Shown in pieces: positions 1 to 12,970 of a DNA stretch of 64,000 nt. The notes beneath the pieces were generated by a model. It made no database searches. It was not told the DNA's origin and saw nothing but the letters and a program-made list of their open reading frames with translations. Origin of the DNA: Chamaecyparis obtusa (Eukaryota; Streptophyta; Pinopsida; Cupressales; Cupressaceae). The position numbers were made by a program, and so were the translations under genes. The stretch's first letter is position 1; every line of letters starts with the position of its first letter. The DNA lies in the NCBI GenBank assembly GCA_027943335.1, contig BSBK01008425.1, forward strand, positions 310,001 to 374,000. Reading direction: 5' to 3'.

Positions 1-1240
1 TACAAAATGTTTGATCCAAAGTATATTCTCCTATACTTTTTTCTTTTATGTCTATTTTGATACCACTGGCTTTAGATGTTGATGCCGCATTGGTTGGATC
101 AATGGGTGTTGTTGCAGAAGATCCAACACAATTGTAAGGTACCAAGGACTCAGGTGCTATATTTATAGTGTTACAATAGTGAAAAGGATTGGGATCTACC
201 TTGATAGTTATTTCTTGACCATTCTTGGAAAATTTCAGACACTGATGATAAGTTGATGTTACAGCTTGCATAGAATGAATCTAGGGCTGTCCCAAAAGAA
301 TGTTATATGCAAGTTCCATATCAAGAACTTGAAAAAGAACATCTTTGCCTACAAGACCTACTCTGATAGGTAGAACCAAAGATCCCTTGGCTGACCTCTC
401 CTCTTCATCATAATATTTGATTATGATTTTACTCTTTGGATCCACAATGGTTTTAGAAAATCCCAATGCAAGGACTAATTTCAAAGTGCATATATTCAAG
501 CTAGCTCCTCCATCTATTAGAACTTGTTTGATTTTATAATGTTGAACAAGGAATTCTATATGGAGTGGAGCATTATGTGGTTTATTTAAGGATAGATCAT
601 CATGCTCAATAAAAGATAGGTAATGTGGAGTAGTCAAATGTCCCACCATAGCTTGGAATTGGGCTTGATTAGATTTGTAGGGACATGAGTTTCTAGTAGA
701 GCTTTCTCAAGAATATATTTATGAGATGGTGACCAATGCCAAAGCTCTAATATATATATTTGGGTAGGTGTTTTCTTCAATTGATCCAAAATATTGTATT
801 GATTTGACACATTCAGTGTATACTTTGGAACATAGACATATTTGTTTTATGAGGTGGTAGGTTTGGATGAGACACCTCATAAGGTAACCTTGGATTGGGC
901 TCAAGTTGTGACATTAATTGGTTGGCTCTCAAACTTTTCTTTGATAGTAATCACATTGGCATAATATTGAGAAGGATGAAATTCTGACATGTAATTAACA
1001 TACTTATAGGATGTGGTATTGTAGTTGATGTTAGCTCATTTTCATGTCATAGATAAAATTTGTTGAAAATGGTCTTCATCCCTAAAAAAATCTTTGAAAT
1101 TGGCCAATTTTTTCTTTAGGTATGAGAAATAGGGTTTTGAAAATGTAAGGGTTTCAAAAGTTTCATTTAAGTCCATAAAACCCTACATCAAGTCTATTTC
1201 TTCATTATCTTTTCATGTCACTTAAGTTCTTCTTTTTAGC
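1..1240 (-). pseudogene. Tat-type gypsy gag/protease fragment (Tat-0), cut by window edge
   Basis: Minus-strand translation gives the gag-protease junction and retropepsin of a Ty3/gypsy element. The protease would mature the Gag-Pol polyprotein inside virus-like particles. The active-site stretch VLIDGGASLNIC lies near 505-525. Upstream of it is the PAQFQAM-like linker common before Tat proteases (here QAQFQAMVGHL). Downstream, LLGQP is followed by a stop at 281-283, where the family usually has Trp. Reading continues in frame to base 1 with KFSKNGQEITI. Upstream, coding-like sequence (KPYFSYLKKKLANFKDFF) extends to about 1200 with several stops and shifts. The rest of pol lies outside the window. 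The Tat assignment comes from motif pattern only. This is a decayed copy, probably interrupted upstream by the Tat-1 LTR. Confidence 0.75.
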
Positions 1241-1245
1241 ACATG

Positions 1246-3568
1246 TCTTAAGTTATCATCGGGTGGGGCTAACTCTTTCAAGTTATAAAAACTTGACGAT
1301 GCCTCTTAACTTTTCCGAAGTCCCAATGTTTAAAAGTGTTACATCTTTCAGGCTCAGTTAGTATGTAGTGAAAAAACCGATGGGCATTGGATGCATCAGC
1401 AAAACTCCTAGGCAGTTAGCTGATTTTATCTAGTGACTTGGAAAAAAGGCTTTCTCCAAGTCTCTTAGTACATGGTAGTGATGTCTTAACCTTTAGTGAT
1501 TTGGAATGGCGGTTTTCTCATTATCTCGTAGTTAAGTCAAGAATCATTTGAAGATCAAGCAAATAGAGGAAATGAGTTTTAAGAAAGGCAGTTATCACTA
1601 AATCTCGTGCTGTAGTGGTGAAGTCTATTTTGATATGGAGATTCAATGAAAAGGTGAAAGACTTGATAGTTCACAGTTATCTCCTGATCTCCAAGTGTCA
1701 GCGGTTAATGACTAAACATTCAGCGATTAAGAGACCACCAAGATAAAGACAAGATCAATGGATATCACTGAATCTCAAGAACTAACCTGGGTTAAGACAA
1801 ACATCCATCGACCTTGAGATATGTATTGGTCACTAAATCTCATAATGGAACTATGGTCAATGCTTAGGAAAAGATTAAAGCATAGTTAGATCAAGGAAGA
1901 TCCAACGGTTGATGCTATTCTGTGAAGAGGAGATGCAGGATGTTTAGCCTTTAAGGGATCATGCTTTGATGATTGTGTCCCATTTTGTAAGTGGGTCTGC
2001 AAGTTTGTAAAAGTGTTAAGGGACTGATAGTTTGAAAGGAAGATTGACGATAGGTGTGTTGCTTCAATGAAAAGATGAGTGATGGTTAGTGATTGTGGGA
2101 TCATGCCCTTCCACCACATGTCAAGTTCGATGAGTCAATGAAAAGGTGGGTCCTCATGCTAGGTGTTGATGACATGATTTCTCCTAATTGGTCTCCAAAG
2201 GGTGATGTGGAATGTCTTTTTCAAGGCATATGCCATCCGATGTGCCAGCAAGATTGGAGATCGATGACCATGTTTTAAACTTGTTGATTAACCGTTGTGG
2301 CCCAATTTTTGAATTATTTAAAGGATTATTTTCAACAGGATTGAGGTCGGTGAGCCAAAGTGACAAGACAAATCAGATTTGTTTTCTTCCAAGGATGGTT
2401 ACAGGTGAAAATTGATGAATAAGGTGTTAGGTATCCATAATGATCTGATTTGTTTGCTAAAGTGCCATTCCAGTTTAATATAGAGGACTGCTATTTTGAG
2501 AAGGGTGGCTAGGGTATGATGATTGTCAATAATTTCCATGCCTTGGTACATGCAATATTGCTAAGATGGTTCTGGCATTAAAATTTTTGCCTACAATAAG
2601 GATCCTTTAAATTTGTAACCACAGTTGGCCTATGATGATGAAACCCAAATATTGTAATCAAACTTGATCTGATCCTTCCTGGGTTTTTAGGCTTTCTTGT
2701 CTTCTTTTATTTCTTATTGTCTCTAGTTGATTGTAGTTGTTGGAAACCCTAATTTTTCCCTAAATGATCCAAAGCTTGTTGCATCTTGTTTCTTCCAAGA
2801 TTCTAGGATGGCTAGTGGATACTATATATAGCAAGTTTTTGTATTGTAAAAGGGCAGTGAAATAAATTTGTAAAGAGAATTTTATATTTGGTGTTTCTAT
2901 TCTAAGGATTTTTGTCTTCTAAATGTATTGATACAGGAAAATATCAATGAAAATATATTGAGACTCCTTTGCATATTTTGTTGTCTTTTTGTGTGGATCT
3001 TAAGATTTTCATGTGTTAAATTTGTAATGCATTTTTAATACATCATTTACAAGGTAAATAGTGGGGTTAAGCTTAAGTTTCTTTCAAGGGAAGGGTAAAC
3101 CTTAAGGGAGATCTCTGAGAATTCATGATTTATGAAAGAATTTGATGACAACATGTGTGAATGAGAGGATGATTTGTAAGGCATCTCATCTAGGTTTTGG
3201 GTATATTTGACTTGAGGGATTTCTATAGAAGTATGTTTTTTTGACTCTTTTGCCCTAGGATTTGGAACTAGTCTTTGCTTGATTTGCATTTATCACCATC
3301 AACAATATAAAAAAGAAATTTATCATAAATTTATGTTGAAAGAATTAAATGTTTTTGTTTGTATCAAGAATACAAATAGTTGTTGTGATTCTTTAAATAA
3401 TTGAATCTATTAGGTATACCCGCCTGAGCTTAAAGCTCCAAGTGAAGAAGGATAAAATACTTATCACCTTAGTGTTTGATATTGTCAAATGCATCTTTGG
3501 GTCCATAGAGTTATGCATTAGAATCTTAAATTTGTATTGACCATCTGCAATCATTTTAAGCACTAACA
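1246..3568 (+). mobile_element. Putative 5' LTR of Tat-1 (left border unresolved)
   Basis: No ORF here looks real. The right end is fairly clear: the sequence ends ...cactaaca at 3568, four bases before a primer-binding site. A TATA box and AATAAA near 2822-2866 fit the U3/R part of an LTR. The partner 3' LTR is not in the window because Tat-2 interrupts Tat-1, so the left end cannot be fixed by comparison. It lies somewhere between about 1245, where the Tat-0 coding remnant fades, and about 1890. Confidence 0.4.
2822..2866 (+). promoter_or_regulatory. Putative LTR promoter and poly(A) signal of Tat-1
   Basis: ctatatata at 2822-2830 is a good TATA box. AATAAA at 2861-2866 follows after about 30 bases. 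That close order fits the U3/R boundary of a plant LTR, where start and polyadenylation signals sit together. There is no expression evidence. Confidence 0.4.
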
Positions 3569-3572
3569 AAGT

Positions 3573-3590
3573 TGGTGACTCCGCTGGGGA
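3573..3590 (+). other. Primer-binding site of Tat-1
   Basis: tggtgactccgctgggga begins with TGG, the complement of a tRNA 3' CCA, and lies four bases after the presumed LTR end. Sites of this form are familiar in plant Tat/Ogre-type gypsy elements. I did not assign the donor tRNA. Confidence 0.65.
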
Positions 3591-3813
3591 TTAAATATTT
3601 TACAATAGGCTTGTTACAATTCTCTGTTAACCATATATTGCTTTATTTGAAGACGAGTTTACAAAATTTATCCCCACATGTTCTATGGGTGGTGACTCTG
3701 AAATTTGTGTTTTCTAGTTGCTGGTTTAGTATATAGAAATTTGTGTGAGTATCTTGTTGAAATAATACCATGTGTCGACAAAGATATACTAGGTCATGCT
3801 ATAGGGCGGTGAC

Positions 3814-4040
3814 CCCACAATAGTGGGTTACACTTTTTTAGACATGCTGATTTTTGCTGAAATAACACATTTTTAATAAAATATGATGATTTAAGCCTTG
3901 AGAGGTTCCATTTGAAGGAATTAATTAAAAAAGGCTAGCTCAAAGTCTCTTAGATTAAAAAAAATTCATATAACACCTATACTCCTCATTCTAAAGTTCA
4001 GTGTCCGTTCAGGCAAAAAAGTGTAACCCACTATTGTGGG
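3814..4040. repeat. 227-bp foldback unit with perfect 26-bp inverted ends
   Basis: Bases 3814-3839 are the exact reverse complement of 4015-4040. The match extends about six bases outward with one mismatch (ggtgac against ttcacc). Each arm also contains a short self-complementary core, cccac-aata-gtggg. The interior is AT-rich and non-coding. It resembles a MITE or a structured leader. No clear target duplication flanks it. It lies between the primer site and gag of Tat-1. Confidence 0.7.
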
Positions 4041-6780
4041 TTCACCCAAGGACCACCTAGAAAGTAATGTAGGTGATGAACTCCCCACACCTAGTAGGAA
4101 ACAATGGTCTAGAAGGGGTTTGTTCAATCCTAACTCTTTGAGACCCTCTAAAGGATGATTTTCAACACCTATTCCTAAGGAGGTTTCTTCTTCTTCTGAA
4201 AATCCTGAACCTGTTAGAAGAATAGACCCTTATGTAGTTAATCCTCCCTAGGATGATGAATTTATAGATGTAGGGTTTTTCCCTGCATGAGAAAATCTAG
4301 ACCAACCAGGAGAAACTTCTACTGCTGAGACTACTTCTTATGATTTGGAGAAATTGTGTGATGAGGTTATAGCTTTGAGGAAAAAGTAGCATGAACAATT
4401 ACTGGAAATTAATAATAGAAGAAAGAAGTGAGAACATGATATTTATGACCTACTTATGGAAAGATAAGAACCCATAAGAAAAACAAAGAACAATGAGCTC
4501 AAGGCTCAAAGTCTAAATCAGGAGTTCAAGGGTCTAGACATAGATTTGTTTGGTGATGTTGGAGCTTTGAGACAACAAGTTGATAATAATGAATCAAATT
4601 CTAAGAAGGATGAATTTGAAGGAGAAGACCCAATTCTAAGACAGTTTCATCCATTAGAGATCAAAAGAAATGAATATCTAAAATATAACACTAGGGATGC
4701 ATCTGACAAAGGAAAACAAAAGATGGTTGGAGTAAGTATAAATGAACCCAAATAGAGTAAGGCTATTCCTAATGCTGTCTCTTAAGATAACTTAGAATTG
4801 GAAAAGGATAGAAAGGCCAAGGAAGATTTGGCTATCTAATTAGAGAAAATGGAATTGGAGGCTACTGCAAATGAGATGAAGAGAAAAATTACTTCCCTCC
4901 ATGCTAATATGAATACATCTGCCAGTAGCTTAGTCCTCATTATTATTGGGGTAGTACTAGGGAACCAACCAAGTAGTCCCAAGCCAAGTTTCCAGGCTTC
5001 AAGCTCTAAACAATCAGTCCAAGCACTGGTCTAAAATGTCAATTCTACAGTTCCATTGGGTGGTGGTCCCATAGGAAATGTGTTGTATCAAGCTACTGGA
5101 TGTGGTGGAGCCTAGGCTACAAAAATTTTTCAAAGGAGGCCTATTCATCTCGATAGATACCGACCATTATTCTTTGATGGTATCCTCAGTCAACCAAATG
5201 CTATCCCAAATGAGGTAAGAGAAACAATCCCCAAGTTCACAGGAAATAATGTTCTCACTTGTGAAGAGCATATTAAGTCTTTCATAGATAAGATAAATGA
5301 CCATGGAATTGAAAATGAAGATGTTGTAATGAAACTATTTGTTCAGTCATTGATTGAAGATTCTAGGGATTGGTATAGGGGTTTGCCTGAAAATATTATT
5401 ACATCATGGGCTGAATTTGTGAAAAGCTTTAAGGAGCAATATGATGAACATGTTAATTATAGTTATATGCTCAATGAGCTCAATAATATCAAAAAGCATC
5501 CCAATTTGGACATGTATGAATTTAACAATAGGTTTCAAAAGGCAATGTAAAAATTATTTCAAGTCTTAAGATTAGATGATGAAGTTTTCCTAGCTACATA
5601 TTTCAATGCTTTGGATGGAAAAATGTCTTATATGTTGAGAGACAAAATCCCATGTTCTTTGAGAGATGCTTTTAAGTTAGCAATAAATATTAAAATTAAT
5701 AGGAAAGCATCTGGTCAAATGTACAAAAGGGATGAAGGAAGATTGTGGAGAGAAACCAAAACACATGTTGGTAGACCGACTAAAGAAGATGATAAGGTTA
5801 AAATGTTGGAAAATGTTGTTAAAGATATCTCAACCAGGATCAAAAGGGGAGAGAGAGATTTTTAGGACAATAAACCACCTTATTAGAGGTAGGAAAGATT
5901 CCCAAGGTTGCATGATCAACTCTACATGACAAATTGGAAGAATGGGAAGCTTGTTTTTGATACTCATGAAAATCAAAAGGGAAGGGATACCCCTGATCCT
6001 TTAAAAAAGAATGCATCACATAATGTAGAGAGCACTCCATGGTGTGTGGCTTGTAGTATGCCTCACTCACCTTATCAATGTTCTATGGCCCAATCTTTAG
6101 GAGAAGAAGTGGAAGAATTACATGTATGAAATAATGAAGGATCTAAAAATCTTGCAGTTAACATGTCTACCAATGAGAAAGTGGAAGAGATTTCATCTTC
6201 AGAAGATGAATAAATACTTGTTGATGTTGATTATAAAAGAAGAAATTTCCCAAAATATGAACAACAAGTTTTTACCTATTCTGATCAAGATAAGTCTAAA
6301 AGTGAGGCTTGCAAATCAACAAGTGTGATCAGACCAGAATTAGGTAAAGCTGACAAGAGAAAGCCTAGTGAAGAAGAAATTAGAACTCTTGCTGTGGCTA
6401 CCATTTCTCAAGCTAGATCCACATATAATTTGAGAAATAGAAGAGTAGACCCTGATCAAGGAGTACTTAGGTTAGTTTTTGTAAAGGATGATTCTCAAAA
6501 TAAGGTTTCTCCAAAACCAAATGTAATCAAAGGAAAGGGTGGTAACAACAAGAAAGAAGAACCTATTCTTGTTTAAGATACTAAGAAGAATGAGGAAGCT
6601 ACCACAGAAAAGAGAAACAAAAGGGTTATTAAGGGAAGAGATTTGTTTGATACTTTTACTGAACCCCCAACCTTTGACATGAGACAAGCCCTATCTCAAA
6701 TGAAAGTCTCAATCCCCTTGTGGGAAATGCTGAAGATAAAAGAGCACAAAACAACAACATTGGCCTTGATAAATGAACAA
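4027..6780 (+). pseudogene. Tat-1 gag (decayed, single frame)
   Basis: One reading frame covers this span and carries the retrotransposon Gag core around 5200-5600: residues such as WYRGLPENIITSWAEF and YMLNELNNIKK are typical of gypsy capsid. Gag would form the particle and bind element RNA. A charged coiled-coil-like N-terminal part lies at 4300-4900. The C-terminal end (PLWEMLKIKEHK near 6720-6760) is the segment that leads into protease in Tat elements. Several in-frame stops break it, for example at 4156, 4249 and after 5547. No convincing start codon is seen; the frame opens just after the foldback at 4040. The frame continues at 48562 once Copia-G is removed. It is not functional as it stands. 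Confidence 0.8.
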
Positions 6781-6785
6781 TGAGA

Positions 6786-7895
6786 TGTTAAGAATGGCAA
6801 CATTGAGAGGGGGGGGGGGATCATTGTTCTACAATTAATATTTTTCTGCTTCTTTAAACTTAGCTCATTTACTTAAGTACTTAAATGAATAGTAAAGAAA
6901 ATGAAACATTCAACCATAACACATAACATAAGATATGTTTATGGGGAAACCTTGGCCAGAGGAAAACCCCAGTGGGAATTAATACCCACAAATAATTGTA
7001 CTAATCTTATGAACCTATTAATGTTCCTTTTCCCTGTTAGGAGTAGTCATTACAATACTGAGTACAATGACTCAGTTAGGAGTCTCATATAACAAACCCT
7101 GTGAGGGGTGTAAGGCTCACTATTAGAGGTCACTGCTCAATGAAGAAGGCTACAACCTCCTGCTTATCAGATACACACTATATCTATAATGGTGAGCTAC
7201 TGCTTTGACACTGCTGTTTGATTAGTTCCTTTTGTGCGATGATACTCTAACTTCTTTTAGAGCTATATCTCATACTGAATGAACTTGCATACATCTTCTC
7301 TTCTTTATATCTTCCATACTCTATATCTCTATATCATATCCAAATACAAAAGCGCATGTCATATATATGCATGCTGAATGGGCGCAACCAAAACTAACTA
7401 CTGTGTCGGCCTAAAACCTAACACATACACTGCTTCCAAGATAATTGGCTCAAGCATGTTTGCATATAGTGATAATAACATGTTTAGATCACTATTAAAA
7501 TATGCACATAGCATTTACAAAAAAAAAATGATATATGCTAAACAAAAAACTATCTGTCGGCTGCATGCTTTGTTCTGTTCTATCGCTTAACTGCCAGTGT
7601 CACTTAGACTTTCTTTAACTTATCCATACTATCAAATTTGACCATATGTTCTTATAATTAGCATATTAGAGTACTAAAAATCTTATATCTAAGGGTGCAT
7701 ACCAAAAATTGGTCATACACACGTGCGTCGGTGCTTTGATCATCAGGTACTTCTCTGTTTGCTCTGTCTTCTATACTTAGCCGAATTATGATCTTCCAAG
7801 TTAGTGCGCTGACTACAAAACTTCATATGAATTTTTTGCCATAATGAAAACATAAAACTTAGTCATATATACTAATTAAAGTCAACTTTCCAAGA
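6786..7895 (-). repeat. 3' LTR of Copia-G
   Basis: 1110 bp, matching 47443-48556. On the element strand it begins TCTTGG, where the partner has TGTTGG, so the terminal TG has mutated. It ends ...TTCTTAACA. An 11-base G run (plus strand) at 6809-6819 lies near its 3' end. Confidence 0.9.
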
Positions 7896-8526
7896 ATCTC
7901 CCCCTTTGTCATTAATGGCAACAAATGAATATGGCAAAGTTGCTAAACTTAACTTACGCACAAAAACTTGCTATCAAACTATGCATCATATCTTCTTCTT
8001 CTTTATACACTACTATCTCCTTTATATCATATACACTACTCCACCTTTGAAATTAATGACAAAGGTGCTCAAAAAGGAAAATTTCAAGTACTTACATAGA
8101 AAATACATCAGGGTATGCAATCTGAAGGTTTTTGATTTCTTGCTACCAAAAAACCTTGAGTGCATCAATTGTCTGAAGATGGGCATATATGAATATATGA
8201 TCTTCTCTATCTTTTATAAATCTATGCAGGGACCTTGATCATATGTTACAATTGTGGCATCTATCTTCTTGATGTTTAGATTTAGTACATCTAGTGAGGG
8301 CGCTAGTGCATTTCTTAGCTGTGCTTGTCTAGCCCTTATCTTTTCCATCTCTTTTTCTGCCTTCTCTATCTTGTCTATCTGTCCTTGATAAACATTATTG
8401 CAGTGAGTTTATCCTTATTCATGCAGTTAACAATTATCTTCCTTCCTTTTGCTGCTAACTCTTTCAGCATTTCTTGACCAATCTTTAGAGAATTAAGGTC
8501 AAGTGAGAAATTGCTTATCAATTCAT
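7896..8526 (-). other. Copia-G polypurine tract and 3' untranslated region
   Basis: The polypurine tract is at 7896-7912; on the element strand it reads atgacaaagggggagat, directly before the 3' LTR. The remaining ~600 bases up to the end of the extra ORF are AT-rich. I see no supported gene there, only short decayed reading frames. Confidence 0.8.
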
Positions 8527-11282
8527 TCAACCTTTTCTTGATATATTTCTCTTTTGAATTTTTGATGTTGAGGCTTCTAGACTTGAAAATTTTTCTTTGA
8601 AGCTTGATAAGATGTCGCTAACATCATCCACTAAATGAATACTAATCACTTTCTTATCCTCAGGTAATAAATTGTTCAGTATGTTGACTGAGTCAACAAA
8701 TAGAGGATTCCTCATTACTTGTTTTTCTTTAGCTTTCTCCATAGCCAATACACTTATCTTCATTAGATCTTCTTCTCCCCATGAGTCTAGACTTGTTGTA
8801 TCAGGTGTGAAAATTGACAACAATGATATAGATGACTTAGGAGTAAGAAGTGTGCTTTGACTTATATCCATGAATTTACTCTTCACCTTCACTGGGATCT
8901 CAATAGAAGGCTCTTCTTTAGGTTCATCTTCCTTCTCTTCTTCCTGTCCTGTTAAGTCTTCAATTTGGACTTCTTCTTGTTGCATAGGTGATTCTTTACT
9001 ACATAAGATCTCAGCCTCTTTAGTACTTACAAAGGCTTCTTCAAACTTATCTAGATCTTTATCTATCGCTGCCATAGATATTTCAACATTATCAATCACA
9101 ATTGTTTCATCCTTAGATTCAACCTTGGGCATAGAATCCTATGGACCTATCATAGGTGCATTTGGGATCTCAGATTATTTTTCTTTCTTGGAGGAAACTT
9201 GGGTTGCAAGCTCAATAGGAGGGTACACATGTCTTTCCAAAAACACTTTTTCAAATGCCTTCTCTATTTCCTTGACAACCAACTCATAATCTTTGTTCAT
9301 TATTTGTAGAGTTTTGATTTTTTTTCTTAGATGTGGCTTAACCAAATCTAACAATAATATCTTCTCTTCCAATGAAAAAACATGGAGGTTGTCGTCCAAT
9401 GTATTTTTTCTTATTCTCATATCCTCTTCAATAGCTTGTCTTTTCAAAGAGTCAAGTATATTCCATACTTGATCAGGAATGACTGTCTTAAGTTCCAAAA
9501 CTGAATTTTTGAACTTAATCATATGCTTGATAATCATAGAATGAATTTAGGACTTGCCAATCTCATGATACTTATCATAGAATTTTTCTATTTGATCTAT
9601 CCTTCCTTCATCAACAACTCTAGTTCTCAAGACTTCTAGATTTGGTCTGAATCCTACCTCAGGAGGTGCTTGAGTATTCTTTCCTTTTCTTCTGGTTGTC
9701 CTTGAGGATGGATGGCTTGTGCTAGTCTAGTTCTCCCTTCTAGACATATTTCTTGGCTTAGGAGGTGGAGTTGACTCCAGATCAATTGTAGTTGTGGGTG
9801 CTGAGGTGCTGACATCAATTTTACTCTTCTTCTCTTTAGGATCATCAAATTTTTCTATTTTAACTTTAGCAGATGAGGGTGCACTCTCAAGTTGCATAGA
9901 AATCTTGGCTTCCCTCACTTTATCTAGGTCTTATTGGGTAACACCATGAATTTTTATAATGTCTGAGGTAATTCTAGATGCTTTTCTCTTTGTCGCAGCA
10001 CTGTATAAGACCTAATCAACTTGTCTTGTCTTTTCTTCATAAGTTCTCCATCTAGGTTCATTGGAATCCTTATGTTCTGATAGGATTACTTGTGCACAAC
10101 CTTCCAAAATGTGTTCATCAACTTCATAGCCAAGTGGATGAATCTACTTTGTCCTAGGCTCAACTACTTCCATACATGTAGTGTTTGTTTCCACCATGAA
10201 GAAAATTATTTCCTTGTATTTCTCCACTATCTTCTCAAGTATCGTGTACCTTATGTGCATCTTAATTATGAATTTCTTGATTTCTAGTTCCATACAATCC
10301 TTTAGGGTTCTTTCTAATGTTGCCTTGAATGAAATTTGAGGCAATGTAGGTATGATCTTGTCAAGATAGAGATCAAAAAGTTTTCCAACTATATGAAAGT
10401 ACATGTATATAATCAGATAACCAAATCTGAATATTTTTCTCTTATCATGTTTTATGGATCTTATGTTGTCTAACAACTATACATTCAAGATCTCACATAG
10501 GTTAAACTCACCATTTTCTTTAACTATCCTTATAGCTTCCAGAATAGTAGCTGTAGATACACTACTCACTCTGTTTGCATGCTGGAACTTGTATCCTAGG
10601 ACCATAGCCATGAGTTTTATGTCTTTCTCCTTAATGGGCTCAATAGTCATGCTATTATTATCACTCCTAGACTTACATGCTTGCTCAACCTATTTCTTGA
10701 CATCTTTACCTGATGGAAGAATGGCACGGGTATTAGAAAGTCCGATCATCTCATGAATGAGAGCAGTTGTTATGCGAACAGGGACTTCTCCAATCCAAAA
10801 TAAGTCATCATGAATCTTGCTAAGCAATATCTTAATCCATTCTGACTCATATAATTCATACGCATTCGCATACTCTATGATAGGGTTATTTGTGAAGTGC
10901 GTGAATTCATCCTTGAATGTGAAGTCTAGATTAACCAAAGATTCAATGTGTGACCTTATCCTATCTACTCCTAAAAGTTCCTTCTTACAATAGATGTAAG
11001 TGAAAATATCTTCAACATGCATAACTCCCATTAGAGTTTTGGAAAATGCTCCTTCAAAATCATTTAGCACTGACTTAAATGGATGCTTCTTGAATACACA
11101 TATTTTCCTTTCTATGACATCAAAGACTATTGGAGTTTCTATTAATTAGTTTCTTCAAAACTTAAGTAGGGTTCCAAAGGGTTTTTGAAATGATGCATTT
11201 GAGCTAGGGTATTGAAACAATTTAACACTTCTTTGTTGATGAAACAACTTCAATCCTTCAATACTTGCTGCTATGATCTCCT
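8527..11282 (-). pseudogene. Copia-G extra ORF, ~918 codons in one frame, function unknown
   Basis: I do not recognise this protein with certainty. One minus-strand frame runs from the Copia-A insertion point to 8527 with no frameshift, broken by about eleven stops (six of them TAG). The N-terminal third carries the pattern FWIGEVPVRITTALIHEMIG near 10730-10800, of the kind seen in transposon-associated plant hypothetical proteins. The middle is helical and charged (FLERHVYPPIELATQ at 9210-9260). The C-terminal part from 9132 is acidic and Glu-rich, ending in a Ser/Lys-rich tail. It stands where copia pol would be expected and has no RT, integrase or zinc-binding motif. Because the frame survived without indels, it was probably under selection until recently. 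It could be an accessory or structural protein of a non-autonomous lineage. Confidence 0.6.
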
Positions 11283-12585
11283 TGTTAGGAATAGTCCCAA
11301 GAGATAATTGAGAGGGGGGGGGGGGGGGGGTGAATTAGTTATCTACAAGTTTCAATTCTTTATTCAATTAAGTGTACTTAAACTTTAAGCATAAACACAA
11401 TGAAATTACACTTGAAGACAACACTAATATTTTGGTTATGGGGAAACCCAAATAGGTAAATACCCTGGTGGAAATTAACACCCACTAATAAATTGCACTA
11501 GTGTATAATAATCCTTGTTAGAAGATCTTACAACCCTATTAGGAGTTGATATTTATAATGAAATAAGTACAATGAACTAGTCAAAGGTTAGACCCTGTTA
11601 GGAGTCTTTTATGATTGACCTTGTTAGGGGTGAGGATGCACTGTCTGAGAGATCACTGCTCAAAGGGGTGAAGGCTACAACCTTCTGAATAACAAATACA
11701 TACTATATCTGTATCTTGGTGAACTATGAGGTAGACCTACTATCTTGATCAGTTCCAATGAATAGCACACTCTATCTTCTCTATCACATAGACCTCTTCT
11801 TTATGACACACTACTTCGCACTCTGCTCTATTCTAATCTTTCATCTCCATGTCATACTTCTAGTGATTAAAACTGATCAGCTATAAGTATCTTTCCTCTA
11901 AATAATATAATCAAATCAGCTTATTAGAACCACCTAGAAATCATATTAGAGAAACAATAAAACTCTCCAATAACATCTCTATCAGCTCTACTAAGCACAC
12001 AACACAACTTGGGACTTGTCCATATTAATAAGTGTAGACGCACACTACATACGGTCTGCTATACCAAATTAACTGATACTTTCTCCTCAAGCTAAATTAC
12101 ATCATGCACTCTTAAAAAAACCTTCTTAACTCTTCTCTAATCACTAATCCAAGCACACATTCCAAAATGATAGGCACAACTCCTGTACCAATATAATCTC
12201 TGTCGGCTCTTCTAGATAAACACATGAAACTGTAAGTGGTGAATAGCGACTACATAACTTCACTTCTACTACACATCAAACTCTGTGTCCATGAATGGAG
12301 CAACATTAAAATGTCTCCATTACATATCCAAAGGTGCAAGGCTCCATGATAACTATACAGTCTATCATTCACAAGACACTGCCTATAACTTTGTCAGAAA
12401 CACTACTGACATAAGTTGCTACATAACTATCTATACTAACAGTTAACCTCTACATCCATGATATCATGTCCATGCTACATATACTCAAATCTTACTACAT
12501 AAGTCTTCCACACATGCTACTTACCATATGTTGTCATCAATGACAAACATACAGTCATCACTGGCTTCTTGGAAAATCTCCAACA
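11283..12585 (-). repeat. 3' LTR of Copia-A
   Basis: 1303 bp, matching 17132-18444. A 17-base G run lies at 11314-11330. The segment at 11435-11487 (atggggaaacc...cccac) is shared with the Copia-B and Copia-G LTRs. Confidence 0.95.
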
Positions 12586-12600
12586 ATCTCCCCCTTTGAC
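12586..12600 (-). other. Polypurine tract of Copia-A
   Basis: On the element strand gtcaaagggggagat sits immediately before the 3' LTR. It is almost identical to the tracts of Copia-B and Copia-G. Confidence 0.9.
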
Positions 12601-12970
12601 ATTGATGGCAACATATGAAATGAAAAACACCACCAATCCAAATGACCAATTCTTTTATAACATTATCCATTTCCTCATCAAAACTCCCCCAAGGATGAAT
12701 CCTCCATCTTCTGCAATATTCTTCAATATTCTCCATTTCCTCAACTGAACTGCTTCCATGACTTAATACTACTATCTCTTGTTGCTACATATTATTCCTT
12801 CTTAATTCTATATGTACTTCCCCTTTACTACTATTTTTCATGAATATATACTACTCCCCCTTTGACATCAATGGAAAAGGGAACCAAACCTTTAAGAACC
12901 ATTACTACTCCTAAAGTAGAGTAGTCAACCATCCATCAGTCACTGAGGACTGATGCTCTTTCCTCTTTCT

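Noticed and set aside
1886..2415. Several 60-77 codon ORFs on both strands
   Set aside because: Overlapping, motif-free and within the putative Tat-1 LTR.
8672..9289. Plus-strand ORFs at 8672-8860 and 8870-9289
   Set aside because: They are opposite-strand shadows of the Copia-G extra ORF, Ser-rich where it is acidic or Lys-rich.
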